Assembly: GCA_013336525.1 (NCBI GenBank)
Contig: JAAXTM010000002.1
Span: 372,001 to 436,000, forward strand
Reading direction: 5' to 3'
DNA: 64,000 nt
Origin: Geobacteraceae bacterium
GTDB taxonomy: Bacteria; Desulfobacterota; Desulfuromonadia; Geobacterales; Pseudopelobacteraceae
Under the pieces are notes generated by a model. That model saw only the letters and a list, made by a program, of their open reading frames with translations. It was not told the DNA's origin and did not search any database. Below are positions 9,542 to 19,899 of this stretch, one piece after another. How positions within the stretch are numbered: position 1 is the stretch's first letter; the number at the start of each line of letters is the position of its first letter. Position numbers and translations under genes: made by a program.

Positions 9542-10525
9542 ATGACGGCATGGCATTTCTTTCATACAATGATTATAATAGCAGCCATGGACCTTCGAGA
9601 TACACAGTATGGCGAGGAAGCTAATCTCTGGAGAGCGGTTTCCTCAAGGGGCAACATCTTCATAACCAGAAGCCAGGCGCGCTCCTGGGCGCTTGTGCTG
9701 GACTCCCGTTCCATCCCCTGCTGCATCGAATCCGATGGTGCTGCCTGGCATCTGCTCGTGCCGGAGCAACACCTGGAAAGTGCCCACAGAGAGTTGCAGC
9801 TGTTCGAGGAAGCGAACCAAAGCTGGCCACCACCACTCCCGGCTGCCCGGCAGTTAATAGAAAATACCCTGCCGACGATTTCGGTTCTGCTGCTCCTGGC
9901 AACCTTTCACAACCTGACGCTGGTCGGCCTTTCCCTGCCGGAGCGTGGCATACTCGACATGTATGAGCTCGGTGCTGCCCATGCGGCGAGTATCAGAAGC
10001 GGCCAGCTGTGGCAATGCGTCACCGCCCTTACCCTGCATTCCGGCCCGGTGCATCTGCTTGGCAATCTCACCATCGGCGGTGCCTTCATTATCCTGCTCT
10101 GCCGGGAACTTGGTTCCGGATTGGCCTGGAGTCTGCTGCTGGCTTCCGGCACGCTCGGCAACCTGCTCAATGCCTGGGTACAATCACCGGATCATCGCTC
10201 GGTTGGGGCCTCTACAGCAGTTTTTGGCGCAGTCGGCATCCTTGCCGCCATCAGCACCGTGCGCTATCGCCATCACCTCCGGCGGCGCTGGTTTGTACCG
10301 GTCGCCGCAGGATTGGCGCTGCTGGCGATTTTGGGCACAGAGGGGAAAAATACCGACCTTGGCGCACACCTGTTCGGTTTCTGTTTTGGAATGTTTTTAG
10401 GTGCGTCAGCGGAGTTTATAGTTGGGAAATATGGACGTCCGGGGGGTGTTTTGAACGCCCTGCTGGCGCTGTTGAGCGGAGGAGTTGTCGTAGCAGCATG
10501 GTGGTGTACACTGGAATTTGGCTGA
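9542..10525 (+). CDS. Rhomboid-family intramembrane serine protease
   Basis: The protein has about 327 residues. A soluble N-terminal part (about 1-105) is followed by six or more hydrophobic segments. Rhomboid signatures are HSGPVHLLGN (helix 2), SVGASTAVFGAVG, with the catalytic serine in GAST near residue 225, and DLGAHLFGFCFG, with the catalytic histidine near residue 275. The substrate is unknown. The first Met has no clear ribosome-binding site, and MDLRDTQYGEEA at 9587 is an alternative start. It is a single plus-strand gene between two minus-strand units of the nif island; no link to nitrogen fixation is evident. Confidence 0.85.
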   Translation: MTAWHFFHTMIIIAAMDLRDTQYGEEANLWRAVSSRGNIFITRSQARSWALVLDSRSIPCCIESDGAAWHLLVPEQHLESAHRELQLFEEANQSWPPPLPAARQLIENTLPTISVLLLLATFHNLTLVGLSLPERGILDMYELGAAHAASIRSGQLWQCVTALTLHSGPVHLLGNLTIGGAFIILLCRELGSGLAWSLLLASGTLGNLLNAWVQSPDHRSVGASTAVFGAVGILAAISTVRYRHHLRRRWFVPVAAGLALLAILGTEGKNTDLGAHLFGFCFGMFLGASAEFIVGKYGRPGGVLNALLALLSGGVVVAAWWCTLEFG

Positions 10526-10576
10526 AAAAACAGTTGTCCACGAATAACTATGCAGCATTGCTAAATTCAAAAGCAT

Positions 10577-10706
10577 TTTAACAGGGATAAAAGGGATGGA
10601 GGGGATAAAAAACATAGCAACTTGAATCCGCCGTTTTTTTGACCTCAAAGTTTGTACCTTTTCTTTTGTCGTTATCCCCTGTATCCCCTTCATCCCTGTA
10701 AAAAAA
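10577..10706. repeat. Imperfect inverted repeat of GGGATnnAGGGGAT units
   Basis: The left side reads ACAGGGATAAAAGGGATGG and continues AGGGGAT. The right side reads TTATCCCCTGTATCCCC and continues TTCATCCCTGT. The two sides are about 70 bases apart and complementary over some 30 positions. It fills the gap between the convergent rhomboid and DisA-like genes and may serve as a transcription end for both. It resembles the other repeat islands at 18.7, 21.9, 25.3 and 28.7 kb in layout but not in unit sequence. Confidence 0.6.
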
Positions 10707-10709
10707 CGT

Positions 10710-11984
10710 TTATCCAAAACGGTAGATCTGTGCGCCATTCTCGTAGAGCTCGATCGGACCGTCCTGTGAAACCTTGATAACTTTGCCAAAATGTGACGCT
10801 GCGCAGGCAGCGGTGGTTCTCCCTCCACCAGCCACCATTTCGCGTGCGTGGGACGTATCGATGATGAAACCGGTATCAACCAGTTTCCCCTTTGAATTGA
10901 ACACGGTGATGCCGTCCGAAGAAAGAATTCTAAGGAGTGTCCCGGTCTCCTTCAGTTCGCCGACGCTCCTTCTTTTCACCCGCTCTATCAGCAGACGCCC
11001 TATCGGATCAGCGCCGCCGACAGCCCCTTTTTTCAGTTCGGCCAGCTTTCGACCGCTGCCTCCGTACACCATGACAACCGTGCCATAGCGCATCTTTGAG
11101 AGGGCATAGAGCGTCCAGATGAGATCTTCCGCCGCCTCAGCGTCAATGCAGTCTGACAGGAACGCACGGAAGATAGCCGGGTCAAACAAGCTCCACACCC
11201 CTTTTCTCCTGACCATTATCCGCGCCGGACTGGAGAGAACCTCTATATCCGAAGCTTCATTCACCGTGACGGCAAATGCGCCAGACCCGCTTCTCCTTAT
11301 GATGGAGAAAAGTTCCCGCTGGGTCAGCCTCTCCACTTCGTTCTGCAGGGCGGTGCCGGATATCGTGACAATGCCGTTTACCTGCATCTGGATACCGGCC
11401 AGAAAGAACAGGTTCGTGCCGTCGATAAAGCGATAGGTCAGGGGATTGTCAAAAAAACCGGGTGAGATGCTTTGCGAACTTTTCAGAGGAACCAGAGTAT
11501 GTTTCCGCTGTTTCATAACAGAACGGATCTCTGCCGGTGTCGTGCGATGGATGATCACGCCGGTTGTAGCCGGCTTCCCTTCATATTTCTGGTAGGAAAG
11601 GCTCTTTAACAGCTGGATGAGCTGCTGAATGGGCCAGAATCCTTTACGATGGTCACCGCGCAGAGAACGGGCAACCGTTATGTCCATGATTGAGGCAACA
11701 AGAGCCGTCCTGAATTGCGCCGCATAACCCTCCTGCCTGAAACCACTGTACAGCATGGCGAATGCGGTCAGCAGCTCACCGCAGAACAACTCTTCCAGAC
11801 GGGTGAATGGAATGTGTTTTCGCGCGGCGCTGAACTGAAGCTCTCGTCCATCTGCCAGGACCGGGAGTGAAATAGTGTGTCCCTCATGCTGCGGACGCTC
11901 GGAGACGGGGGTCAATACGACCTCGGCACCACCGAGAAAGGAGCTGATGTTACCGCTCATCGCCTCAAAAATTGTCATCGGCAT
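10710..11984 (-). CDS. DisA_N (diadenylate-cyclase-like) domain protein with altered motifs
   Basis: 424 residues. The C-terminal 120 residues resemble the DisA_N/DAC fold: a DG(I)T turn, GKLVDTGFIIDT, then GGGRTTAACAASHFG and VIKVSQDGPIELYENG, which line up with the DGA...GTRHRAA...VSEETG pattern. The canonical DGA is DGI here and RHR is RTT, so c-di-AMP synthesis is doubtful. The N-terminal part (about 1-290) is not recognised. Start MPMTIFEAM at 11984 has AGGAGG ten bases upstream; a longer frame to 12110 would overlap the nifK terminator and is rejected. It follows nifK on the same strand but after a strong terminator. Family assignment is tentative. Confidence 0.55.
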   Translation of the reverse strand: MPMTIFEAMSGNISSFLGGAEVVLTPVSERPQHEGHTISLPVLADGRELQFSAARKHIPFTRLEELFCGELLTAFAMLYSGFRQEGYAAQFRTALVASIMDITVARSLRGDHRKGFWPIQQLIQLLKSLSYQKYEGKPATTGVIIHRTTPAEIRSVMKQRKHTLVPLKSSQSISPGFFDNPLTYRFIDGTNLFFLAGIQMQVNGIVTISGTALQNEVERLTQRELFSIIRRSGSGAFAVTVNEASDIEVLSSPARIMVRRKGVWSLFDPAIFRAFLSDCIDAEAAEDLIWTLYALSKMRYGTVVMVYGGSGRKLAELKKGAVGGADPIGRLLIERVKRRSVGELKETGTLLRILSSDGITVFNSKGKLVDTGFIIDTSHAREMVAGGGRTTAACAASHFGKVIKVSQDGPIELYENGAQIYRFG

Positions 11985-12060
11985 CGGCTTGGATCCTCCT
12001 CGGAATAGATGCCTCTGCACTATACACTCCTGCACCTGATTAATGCAATTAGAGACAAAA

Positions 12061-12099
12061 CACAAAGGGCGCACCTCTTGAAGCGGTGCGCCCTTTGTG
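12061..12099 (-). terminator. Terminator after nifK
   Basis: A perfect 15-bp stem, CACAAAGGGCGCACC / GGTGCGCCCTTTGTG, with a nine-base loop, followed on the minus strand by TTTTGTCTC. It lies 22 bases after the nifK stop, so nifK forms a single-gene unit. Confidence 0.85.
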
Positions 12100-12121
12100 C
12101 TGCAATGCATGCGAATGAATA

Positions 12122-13591
12122 TCAGCGCATCAGCTCAAACATACGATCCTCACACGTCTCATCCTTGATATCGATGAACTTGTTGCAGATTTCTGTCACC
12201 ATGTTGACCACGCCCTGATAACCGACCAACGGGTATCTGTGCTTGTTGACACGGTCAAAAACAGGGAAGCCAAAACGGAACAGCGGCAAATTGGCGTCAC
12301 GGGCGGCAAACTTGCCGTGACTGTCACCGATAATGGCATCAACCGGATCGGTCATCACGAGAGAACGGAGGTGCCAGAGATCCTTGTTCATATAAATCTT
12401 GCAGCCATTGCCGTACATCGAGCCGTCCAGCAGCGCCTGCAGTTCCTTTTCGATCTTCTTGGTACCACGGCTGCAAAGAATGTGATGCGGTACGGCACCC
12501 ATCTCCAGCAGGAAGGAAACATAGCCCATCAGGTAATCCGGATCACCATAGACTGCAAACTTCTTGCCGTGCATGTACTGGTGCGCATCGGTTACAGCAT
12601 CCACCGCCCGGCCGCGCTCGTTCTTGATTGAAGCAGGGACTTCCTTGCCGAACAGATCGGACACCTTCATCAGGAAGGCGTCGGTTTTCTCTATACCGAT
12701 CGGCATCGGCATGGAGACATGCTTGCCGGAGTAGTTGTCCTTGATCCACGCAAAGGTCTTGGGTGTGGCATATGGTCCGAGGGTGATGGTCGCCTTGCCG
12801 TTGATCGAGTCAGCAGCGTCCTCCAACTGGGTGCCGCCGGCATAGACGTGGTACGAACCGTCGCAGGGTGAATCAAAGGTATCGGAAATGTCGGCCAGAA
12901 TAGTCGTGGGCACGCCGAACTCTTTCAGCAGCCGTTTGTATTCGCGATAGTCACCGGTGTTGAAATCACAGCCGGCGATAAGGTTCAGCTTCCCTGTGCA
13001 ACGTCCCTCGACCTGTTTTCCCTCCGTCAAGGTCTGCAGGATGGAGACCAGCATGGAGTCATAACCGTGGATGTGGGTGCCGTTGAAGCTGGGGGTGTTG
13101 GCGTAGGGGACCGGCATATCCTTGGGTACACAGCTCTTCTGTTTGGCATTCTTGATAAATGCGGTCAGGTCATCGCCGATAACCTCCGGCATGCAGGAGG
13201 TGAAAACCGCTATCATCTTGGGCTTATAAATGGCGTTGGCATTTTCAAGGCCCTCATGAAGATTGTTCTGACCACCGAACACCGCGCCGTCTTCGGTCAT
13301 GGAATCAGACACGGCAGGTGCCGGCTCACGGAAGTGACGATTGAGTGTTGAACGGTAGTAGGAAGCACACCCCTGTGAACCATGCACAAACGGCAGCGTA
13401 CCTTCAAATCCGTGGGCGGCCAACTGTGCACCGAGCGGCTGACAGGCATGGGCCGGGTTGATCACCAGCGCCTGACGGGCAAAGTTCTTCTCTTTGTACT
13501 CTTCACTGTTGATCCAGTTTTTGACCCGTTCCACCTCTTCAGGCGGGGTTTCAACAATCTTTTTGACCTCAAGTCCCAGTAAGTTTGACAT
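12122..13591 (-). CDS. nifK: Nitrogenase MoFe protein beta chain NifK
   Basis: 489 residues. NifK forms the alpha2-beta2 MoFe protein with NifD and carries half the P-cluster ligands, seen here in NPAHACQPLGAQ, HGSQGCASYYRS and FTSCMPEVIGDDL. Other family marks are SFNGTHIHGYDSM and GDPDYLMGYVSFLLEMG. Start MSNLLGLEVKK at 13591 follows AAAGGAGAAATATT; longer frames to 13636 start inside the leader. Unlike the usual nifHDK operon, nifK is separated from nifD by a SNF2 helicase gene on the other strand. It has its own sigma-54 promoter (13710-13726), leader hairpin and terminator, so NifD and NifK must be matched from separate transcripts. Confidence 0.97.
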   Translation of the reverse strand: MSNLLGLEVKKIVETPPEEVERVKNWINSEEYKEKNFARQALVINPAHACQPLGAQLAAHGFEGTLPFVHGSQGCASYYRSTLNRHFREPAPAVSDSMTEDGAVFGGQNNLHEGLENANAIYKPKMIAVFTSCMPEVIGDDLTAFIKNAKQKSCVPKDMPVPYANTPSFNGTHIHGYDSMLVSILQTLTEGKQVEGRCTGKLNLIAGCDFNTGDYREYKRLLKEFGVPTTILADISDTFDSPCDGSYHVYAGGTQLEDAADSINGKATITLGPYATPKTFAWIKDNYSGKHVSMPMPIGIEKTDAFLMKVSDLFGKEVPASIKNERGRAVDAVTDAHQYMHGKKFAVYGDPDYLMGYVSFLLEMGAVPHHILCSRGTKKIEKELQALLDGSMYGNGCKIYMNKDLWHLRSLVMTDPVDAIIGDSHGKFAARDANLPLFRFGFPVFDRVNKHRYPLVGYQGVVNMVTEICNKFIDIKDETCEDRMFELMR

Positions 13592-13617
13592 AATATTTCT
13601 CCTTTGCATAAATGCTA

Positions 13618-13667
13618 ACGGCGCCCCGTCACTCAAATTAAATAATGAGTACCGGGGCGCCGTTGCC
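13618..13667 (-). promoter_or_regulatory. nifK leader hairpin with hexaloop core, no U-run
   Basis: GGC-AACGGC-GCC (13667-13656, minus strand) is the same hexaloop core as in the nifE leader. It overlaps the left arm of a long hairpin, ACGGCGCCCCG / CGGGGCGCCGT with an extra ACTCA/TGAGT pairing inside. After the right arm comes TAGCATTTATGC rather than a T-run, so this one lacks the usual intrinsic terminator signal. The nifK ribosome-binding site lies just beyond it. Confidence 0.6.
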
Positions 13668-13709
13668 GTGCTGATAGTTGGAATATAAGATTGCTTGTGT
13701 CAGCTTAAA

Positions 13710-13726
13710 TGCATGAGGTGTGCCTA
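13710..13726 (-). promoter_or_regulatory. Sigma-54 promoter of nifK
   Basis: The minus strand reads TTAGGCACACCTCATGCATT: GG at 13724-13723, ten bases, GC at 13712-13711. Transcription is expected near 13699, about 108 nt before the nifK start. Confidence 0.75.
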
Positions 13727-14037
13727 AAACTACTGTTGAGATATTATTCTTAGATATAGGCTAGTTATGCTTATTATAGCGTGGAATTTATTGCCTGAGA
13801 CATATTTTATGCTGTTTTTTTATGCAAATACTACAGCACCGTATCATGTATAATGTACGTATTCAGTTGCTGTTGTCACCACCAGCCAACCTGATGAACA
13901 GCCGTTTTCTTTAGCTGCATCCCACCAATAAATCGTATAGTATTTCTTTTTACGCTCAGCATTGTGTACAACGGCAGAGAAACACCTGAACCAAGATCTG
14001 CTTGAATTTATGTACAAAAAAACAGAGGAACAAAGTA

Positions 14038-17000
14038 ATGACTCAATCACCATACTCCACAACGTCACCGCTCCCGCAGAAAGCCAAGATGAACACTACT
14101 ATATATAAGTTACTGATAGAGCAGAGCGGCTACGGAAACAGCATTCGTGGTGCCATCAAGCGTGGTGATGATGCGGTGTATGGCTGGACCGCCAGCGGTC
14201 TGCCGACAGATCTGACACGCTTTCTGGCATCCCATTACTTTTATGAATCCACCAGGCGTTATTTCGAAAGATTCCAGCAAATCACCGACGGTGCATATCC
14301 GATCGTGTTTCGCGACGCGAATGGCCTCGAAACGATCCTTGCCTACAAGGGTGATCAGCCCTGTGCAGCCGGGATTACTTTCGATATTCGCGGCGATGAG
14401 GTCCACATATCCCGTTCTTATGAGGATGGCACTCCTCTCCCGGACAACGCTTTCGTACATGGCCAGATGCTGCTTGATGTTGCAGCCGGCGTTGTCCGGC
14501 CGGTAACCGACAATGATGCCTGGCGTAGCTGGGAGGCGGCTTTCGAGGAACTGGACGGAGTACAGGAAGACTTTGAAGATGGTGAAGAATGGAATGAGAA
14601 TGAGTGGGATGACGAAGATTTTGCTGACGATGAATTCCAGGAACCATTACCCACCAATCCGGAGCTCCGCAGCCTGCGAAATTGCGTCATTGCACCGCTG
14701 GAGCTCTTTAATAGCGCTGCCATTAGGGTATCAGCTGATTTGCTCAATGATCCGCACAGTCGTAGCTACTTCCAGATGAATGGTGTCACCGCTACAGAGC
14801 ACCCTGCAAATGAGCAGACGTATCTGTTGGATATTCCGCGCGGCTTGAACGACTCAATGGCTTATCTGGAACCGGTCAGCCAGTATGAAAACGGGACTAT
14901 CGCTTTTTCTCATTCATCCTTCTGGCTGTTCAGCCCTCACCAACGATCAAGGCTGTCCAATCCGATGAAGACCAAAAAACGTGTACGGGCGGTGCTTGAA
15001 GCGGCCTTTGCATTGTTGGACGAAACTAAAACCATTGCACGAAATGCCATTATCCGCTCTGTGACCGGCTCATCCGATTTTTTAAAAAGGGATGTGAAAC
15101 GAGAGGCTAAACAGCTTATCACCTTTCTGGATGAATCATGGGGTAAAGCGATGTTTATCGCTACTGCCACCCCTGACGGCTGGAGTTTCCTGAAGGAGGA
15201 CCACCACCGGCAGGCGAGGCTGATGCAGATCCTGTATGAAACTTTCGGACTGGATTCCTTTGTAGACGATTTTGCCTCTGTAAAAGTGGAAGTTTCTTCA
15301 GTCAAGCTGCTGAAGGAATTACCGCGGTTGACCGCACAAATACAGGCGGAGGGTTTTTCGCTGCGGATTGGAAGCGAACCTCTGACGGCAGCTTCGTGGG
15401 AATTTTCTCTCGATGCCACAAGAAGCAGCCAGGACTGGTTCGAACTTAAACCGGAGATCCGCTGTAACGGCGAGATTCTTACGGAAGAGCAGCTGCGCGG
15501 GCTGATGGATGGCAGCAGCCTGTTGCGCCGCGACGGCAAGCTGATGCTGCTGGATGAGGTCAGCGCACAGGTGCTGGCGATGTTTGCCGGGGCAGTGTCT
15601 TCAAACAAAAAGAAGAAAAAGGGGGATCAGCAACTGGTGCGCGTGCCGCGCCTGCAGATTCTGGACTGGCTGCAGCTACGCAGCCACGGTGTAGAGGTCA
15701 GGCTTGCAACGGATGATGCCAGAATATTGGAAAGCCTGCTTAATTTTTCATCAATACCTGCCCGGTCTCTTCCACAGGGGCTTAACGCCACCCTGCGCCA
15801 CTATCAGGTAGATGCCTGGCACTGGCTGGCTTTTCTGTATGAACACCGTTTCGGCGCCTGCCTTGCCGATGATATGGGTCTGGGCAAGACAGTTCAGGGG
15901 ATAACCCTGCTGGCCGGCATTCTCTCCGGCGACCTCGCATCAGCGTCAGCACCTGGAACACCGCATCTGGTAGTTGCACCGCCGTCGCTGCTTTTCAACT
16001 GGGAGGCGGAGCTGGCCCGTTTTCTTCCTACCGCCAGAGTTATGCTCTACAGCGGCACAGGACGCAGCAGCGCCGAATTTGCCAATCACGATGTCATCAT
16101 CACGAGCTACGGTATTATCCAACGAGACTGCGATTTTCTTGCCGATCACCGCTTCAATGTCATTATTTTTGACGAAACCCAGATGGTCAAAAATCTGCAG
16201 GCAGCCACAGCAAATGCTGTTCGCAAGTTGAGGGGCGCTTTCACACTGGCACTGACCGGGACGCCGATAGAAAATCATCTTGGGGAATATTTCGCGATTA
16301 TGGATCTCTGCCTGCCGGGATTGCTTGGGACGCGCGAAGAGTTCAGCCGCAAACTCAGCAAAGGAGGCCCGGCAGGCACTGCACGGCTGATCGGACGCAC
16401 CCGTCCATTTGTACTGCGGCGGACAAAGCAGCTGATTGCCAGTGAGCTGCCGCCAAAGATCGAGATGGATATCCCATTGGAGCTGACAACAAAACAGAGA
16501 ATTTTTTATCAACGGACCGTAGAGGAGGTGCGCGGGCAGATCAAGGAAGCCTACGAGAGCCATGCACCTGGGCAAGCCCGCATCATTGCCCTGACTGCCA
16601 TCCTCCGGCTGCGCCAGATCTGCCTGGCCCCCGTTCTCGCCTCACCAGGCACCAGCGAAGCCTCGCCGAAACTGGAGTTTCTGTCAGAACAGCTGGGCGA
16701 ACTACGTGACGAGGGGCACAGCGCCCTCGTGTTTTCACAGTTCACCGGCTACCTTGACATTATCGAGAGAGGGCTGCAGGGAAAGGGATTTGCCTGTCTC
16801 CGCCTCGATGGTTCAACCCCGGTTCCACAGCGGAAAAAACTTGTACAGGATTTTCAGAATTCAGCTGAGCCGACCGTCTTTCTGATCAGCCTCAAGGCCG
16901 GCGGCAAGGGGCTCAACCTGACCCGAGCCACCTACGTGTACCATATGGATCCATGGTGGAACCCGGCGGTTGAAAATCAGGCATCCGACCGTGCCCACCG

Positions 17001-17178
17001 CATCGGCCAGACCGAACAGGTCACCATAACGCGGCTGATCATGCGGCATACGATTGAGGAAAAGATGATGGCGCTTAAGGAGCAGAAGACCAAGCTCTAC
17101 AGGGCTATTCTGGAGGATGGAGCAGACGGCGGTGGTGCGGGGTTGACGCGGGAGGATCTGGAGTTTTTGCTGGGATGA
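14038..17178 (+). CDS. SNF2/RapA-family DEAD-like helicase (ATP-dependent DNA translocase)
   Basis: About 1046 residues. An unrecognised N-terminal half includes a very acidic stretch (about 172-202, EDFEDGEEWNENEWDDED). The C-terminal half is a complete SNF2 motor: motif I LADDMGLGKT near residue 612, motif II DETQ near 712, LTGTPIENH, then the helicase C domain with LVFSQFTGYLDI, LDGSTPVPQRKKL, SLKAGGKGLNLT and DPWWNPAVENQASDRAHRIGQ. Such proteins remodel nucleic-acid-protein complexes. The start MTQSPYS at 14038 has AGAGGA eight bases upstream; an in-frame ATG at 14002 lacks a site. It sits on the opposite strand exactly between nifK and nifD and shares a terminator with nifD. A role in nitrogen fixation is unproven. 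Confidence 0.88.
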   Translation: MTQSPYSTTSPLPQKAKMNTTIYKLLIEQSGYGNSIRGAIKRGDDAVYGWTASGLPTDLTRFLASHYFYESTRRYFERFQQITDGAYPIVFRDANGLETILAYKGDQPCAAGITFDIRGDEVHISRSYEDGTPLPDNAFVHGQMLLDVAAGVVRPVTDNDAWRSWEAAFEELDGVQEDFEDGEEWNENEWDDEDFADDEFQEPLPTNPELRSLRNCVIAPLELFNSAAIRVSADLLNDPHSRSYFQMNGVTATEHPANEQTYLLDIPRGLNDSMAYLEPVSQYENGTIAFSHSSFWLFSPHQRSRLSNPMKTKKRVRAVLEAAFALLDETKTIARNAIIRSVTGSSDFLKRDVKREAKQLITFLDESWGKAMFIATATPDGWSFLKEDHHRQARLMQILYETFGLDSFVDDFASVKVEVSSVKLLKELPRLTAQIQAEGFSLRIGSEPLTAASWEFSLDATRSSQDWFELKPEIRCNGEILTEEQLRGLMDGSSLLRRDGKLMLLDEVSAQVLAMFAGAVSSNKKKKKGDQQLVRVPRLQILDWLQLRSHGVEVRLATDDARILESLLNFSSIPARSLPQGLNATLRHYQVDAWHWLAFLYEHRFGACLADDMGLGKTVQGITLLAGILSGDLASASAPGTPHLVVAPPSLLFNWEAELARFLPTARVMLYSGTGRSSAEFANHDVIITSYGIIQRDCDFLADHRFNVIIFDETQMVKNLQAATANAVRKLRGAFTLALTGTPIENHLGEYFAIMDLCLPGLLGTREEFSRKLSKGGPAGTARLIGRTRPFVLRRTKQLIASELPPKIEMDIPLELTTKQRIFYQRTVEEVRGQIKEAYESHAPGQARIIALTAILRLRQICLAPVLASPGTSEASPKLEFLSEQLGELRDEGHSALVFSQFTGYLDIIERGLQGKGFACLRLDGSTPVPQRKKLVQDFQNSAEPTVFLISLKAGGKGLNLTRATYVYHMDPWWNPAVENQASDRAHRIGQTEQVTITRLIMRHTIEEKMMALKEQKTKLYRAILEDGADGGGAGLTREDLEFLLG

Positions 17179-17192
17179 TGCAGAACAAGATG

Positions 17193-17245
17193 GCAGGGCC
17201 AAGGGACAGAGCATTCACTTGCCCCTTGGCCCTGCTTTTCTTTCT
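17193..17245. terminator. Bidirectional terminator between the SNF2 gene and nifD
   Basis: GCAGGGCCAAGGG... pairs with ...CCCCTTGGCCCTGC, followed by TTTTCTTTCT on the plus strand. The minus-strand reading lies just beyond the nifD stop. It lies between convergent genes. Confidence 0.75.
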
Positions 17246-18689
17246 AAAATGGTGATTTTACCAGCTTCCAGGTCGGGCTGTTGATTGCCATATCTATATC
17301 TCGGGCAAATACTTCGAAGCCTTTGTAACCGTGGTAAGGACCGGAATAATCCCAGCTGTGCATCTGACGGAAAGGGATGCCCATCTTCTGGAACACATAT
17401 TTTTCCTTGATGCCGGAACCGATCAGGTCTGGCTTGAGTGCGTCGGCAAACTTCTCGAACTCGTACTCGGATGGGTCATCATACACGACAGTGGCGTCGG
17501 GCATTTCCGGTGCGGTACGGTCGTAGTCGTCGGTGTGAGCAAACTCGTAACCTGATCCGACGCAATCCATACCCAGATCTTCATAAGCGCCGATTGTATG
17601 ACGCGGACGAAGACCACCCACCAGCAGCATGACCGTCTTTCCATCCAGACGCGGCTTGTATTCGTCAACGATGGCCTGCATGATCGGGTCATACTTGGCA
17701 ATAACCGCCTCAACCTTCGCCTTGATGTTATCGTCAAACAGTTCGGCCAGTGCCCGCAGACTTTCCCTGATCTTCGTCGGACCGAAAAAGTTCAGTTCGA
17801 TCCATGGAATACCGAATTTCTCTTCCATGACCTTGCACATGTAGTTCATGGAGCGGTAGCAGTGAATTACATTGAGCTTCACCGTGTGGGTAGCTGCAAT
17901 TTTTTCCAGCTCGCCGTCGCCGGTCCAGACCGACTTGACGTTTAAACCGCACTCTTCAAGAAGAGGCTTGGTAGACCAGGCATCGCCGCCGATGTTGTAT
18001 TCGCCGATCAGAGCGATATCGTAGGGACTTTCCGGCTCGGCAAACTCGCGGGTACCGATGATGTAGTCGCGAATGGTATCGTTGGAGATATGGTGTCCCA
18101 GTGACTGGGACACGCCGCGGAAACCCTCGCAGTTACATGGGATGATCGGAATGTCGAGCTCTTTTGCTGACTGCTTGGCCACAGAATTGATATCGTCGCC
18201 GATCAGGCCGACCGGACATTCGGAAAGAACCGAGATCCCTTTGGCAAGCGGAAACAGATCGTGGGCCTCAGCCAGCAAAGTCTTCAGCTTCTTGTCGCCG
18301 CCGTAAACGATGTCTTTTTCCTGGAAATCGGATGTGAACTGCATGGCGAAGTTGTCAACGCCCGTGGTGCCGCTCATCATATTGCGGCGCGTGCCCCATG
18401 AGTACCAGCCGCAGCCGACCGGACCATGTGAAACGTGGACCATATCGCGGATCGGCCCCCAGACAACACCCTTGGCTCCGGCGTAGGCGCAACCACGGGC
18501 GCTCATAACACCTGGAACTGTCTTCTTGTTGGATTTGACGCTGGCACAGCCGGAAGCGGCGTCATTGGGTGCAAGGTGCGGAGCACGTTTTTTCCTGGCC
18601 TTCTCAGGATACACGGACAGTGCATCATCGATCATTGCCTGGGTGGACTCTTTGGTGATGCCTTCAATTTTTCGTATTTTGTCTGACAT
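17244..18689 (-). CDS. nifD: Nitrogenase MoFe protein alpha chain NifD
   Basis: 481 residues. NifD binds FeMo-cofactor and shares the P-cluster with NifK. Visible ligands are P-cluster cysteines in [26 protein letters not shown] and [12 protein letters not shown], the cofactor cysteine in IHCYRSMNY, and the cofactor histidine in [15 protein letters not shown]. Start [15 protein letters not shown] follows GAGGAGTATTCC. It lies 129 bp after nifH with only a repeat element between, so nifHD are probably one transcript from the nifH promoter. Transcription ends at a shared terminator (17193-17245) and not in nifK. Length is normal for the family. Confidence 0.97.
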   Translation of the reverse strand: MSDKIRKIEGITKESTQAMIDDALSVYPEKARKKRAPHLAPNDAASGCASVKSNKKTVPGVMSARGCAYAGAKGVVWGPIRDMVHVSHGPVGCGWYSWGTRRNMMSGTTGVDNFAMQFTSDFQEKDIVYGGDKKLKTLLAEAHDLFPLAKGISVLSECPVGLIGDDINSVAKQSAKELDIPIIPCNCEGFRGVSQSLGHHISNDTIRDYIIGTREFAEPESPYDIALIGEYNIGGDAWSTKPLLEECGLNVKSVWTGDGELEKIAATHTVKLNVIHCYRSMNYMCKVMEEKFGIPWIELNFFGPTKIRESLRALAELFDDNIKAKVEAVIAKYDPIMQAIVDEYKPRLDGKTVMLLVGGLRPRHTIGAYEDLGMDCVGSGYEFAHTDDYDRTAPEMPDATVVYDDPSEYEFEKFADALKPDLIGSGIKEKYVFQKMGIPFRQMHSWDYSGPYHGYKGFEVFARDIDMAINSPTWKLVKSPF

Positions 18690-18710
18690 GGAATACTCCT
18701 CTCAAAACCT

Positions 18711-18804
18711 ACCACGAAGACACGGAGACACGGAGAAAACAAAGCCTAAAAGGTTACACCAAAATCTTTTTCGTCTTTCTCTGTGACTCTGTGCCTCCGT
18801 GGTG
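18711..18804. repeat. Inverted repeat of CACGGAG units between nifH and nifD
   Basis: Left side ACCACGAAGACACGGAGACA; right side GTGACTCTGTGCCTCCGTGG. The two sides can fold on each other over about 30 positions with an A/T-rich centre. It lies inside the presumed nifHD transcript, where such a hairpin could set the ratio of nifH to nifD message by stabilising the nifH 3' end. Confidence 0.65.
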
Positions 18805-18818
18805 GATTGTTTTTATTT

Positions 18819-19730
<912 letters not shown>

Positions 19731-19810
19731 TTAGTAAGTTAGAAAATTTTCTGCGGCTCGTTGCAGAAACTATTTTCGTGAACGAACTATGTTTTTTTGC
19801 ACTTCGGGGC

Positions 19811-19856
19811 AAAAATAAAGGCGCCCCATTCCTTTTTGAATGGCGGCGCCTTTGCC
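19811..19856 (-). terminator. nifH leader: hexaloop hairpin overlapping an intrinsic terminator
   Basis: The minus strand reads GGC-AAAGGC-GCC (19856-19845): a six-base loop with A1 and G4. The terminator is GGCGCC-GCCATTC / GAATGG-GGCGCC followed by TTTATTTTT (19819-19811). The hexaloop stem and the terminator stem share the GGCGCC block, so only one can form. It lies about 125 nt before the nifH start. Confidence 0.75.
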
Positions 19857-19899
19857 GATACTGCATTTTTTAGTGTGCTTCTGTTACGTAAATTTATTT

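Noticed and set aside
11985-12110. N-terminal extension of the DisA-like gene
   Set aside because: It would read through the nifK terminator hairpin, and a strong AGGAGG site precedes ATG 11984.
14937-15608. Long minus-strand open frame (223 codons) inside the SNF2 gene
   Set aside because: It is the antisense shadow of a clearly coding helicase gene, has a serine-rich composition and no family motif.
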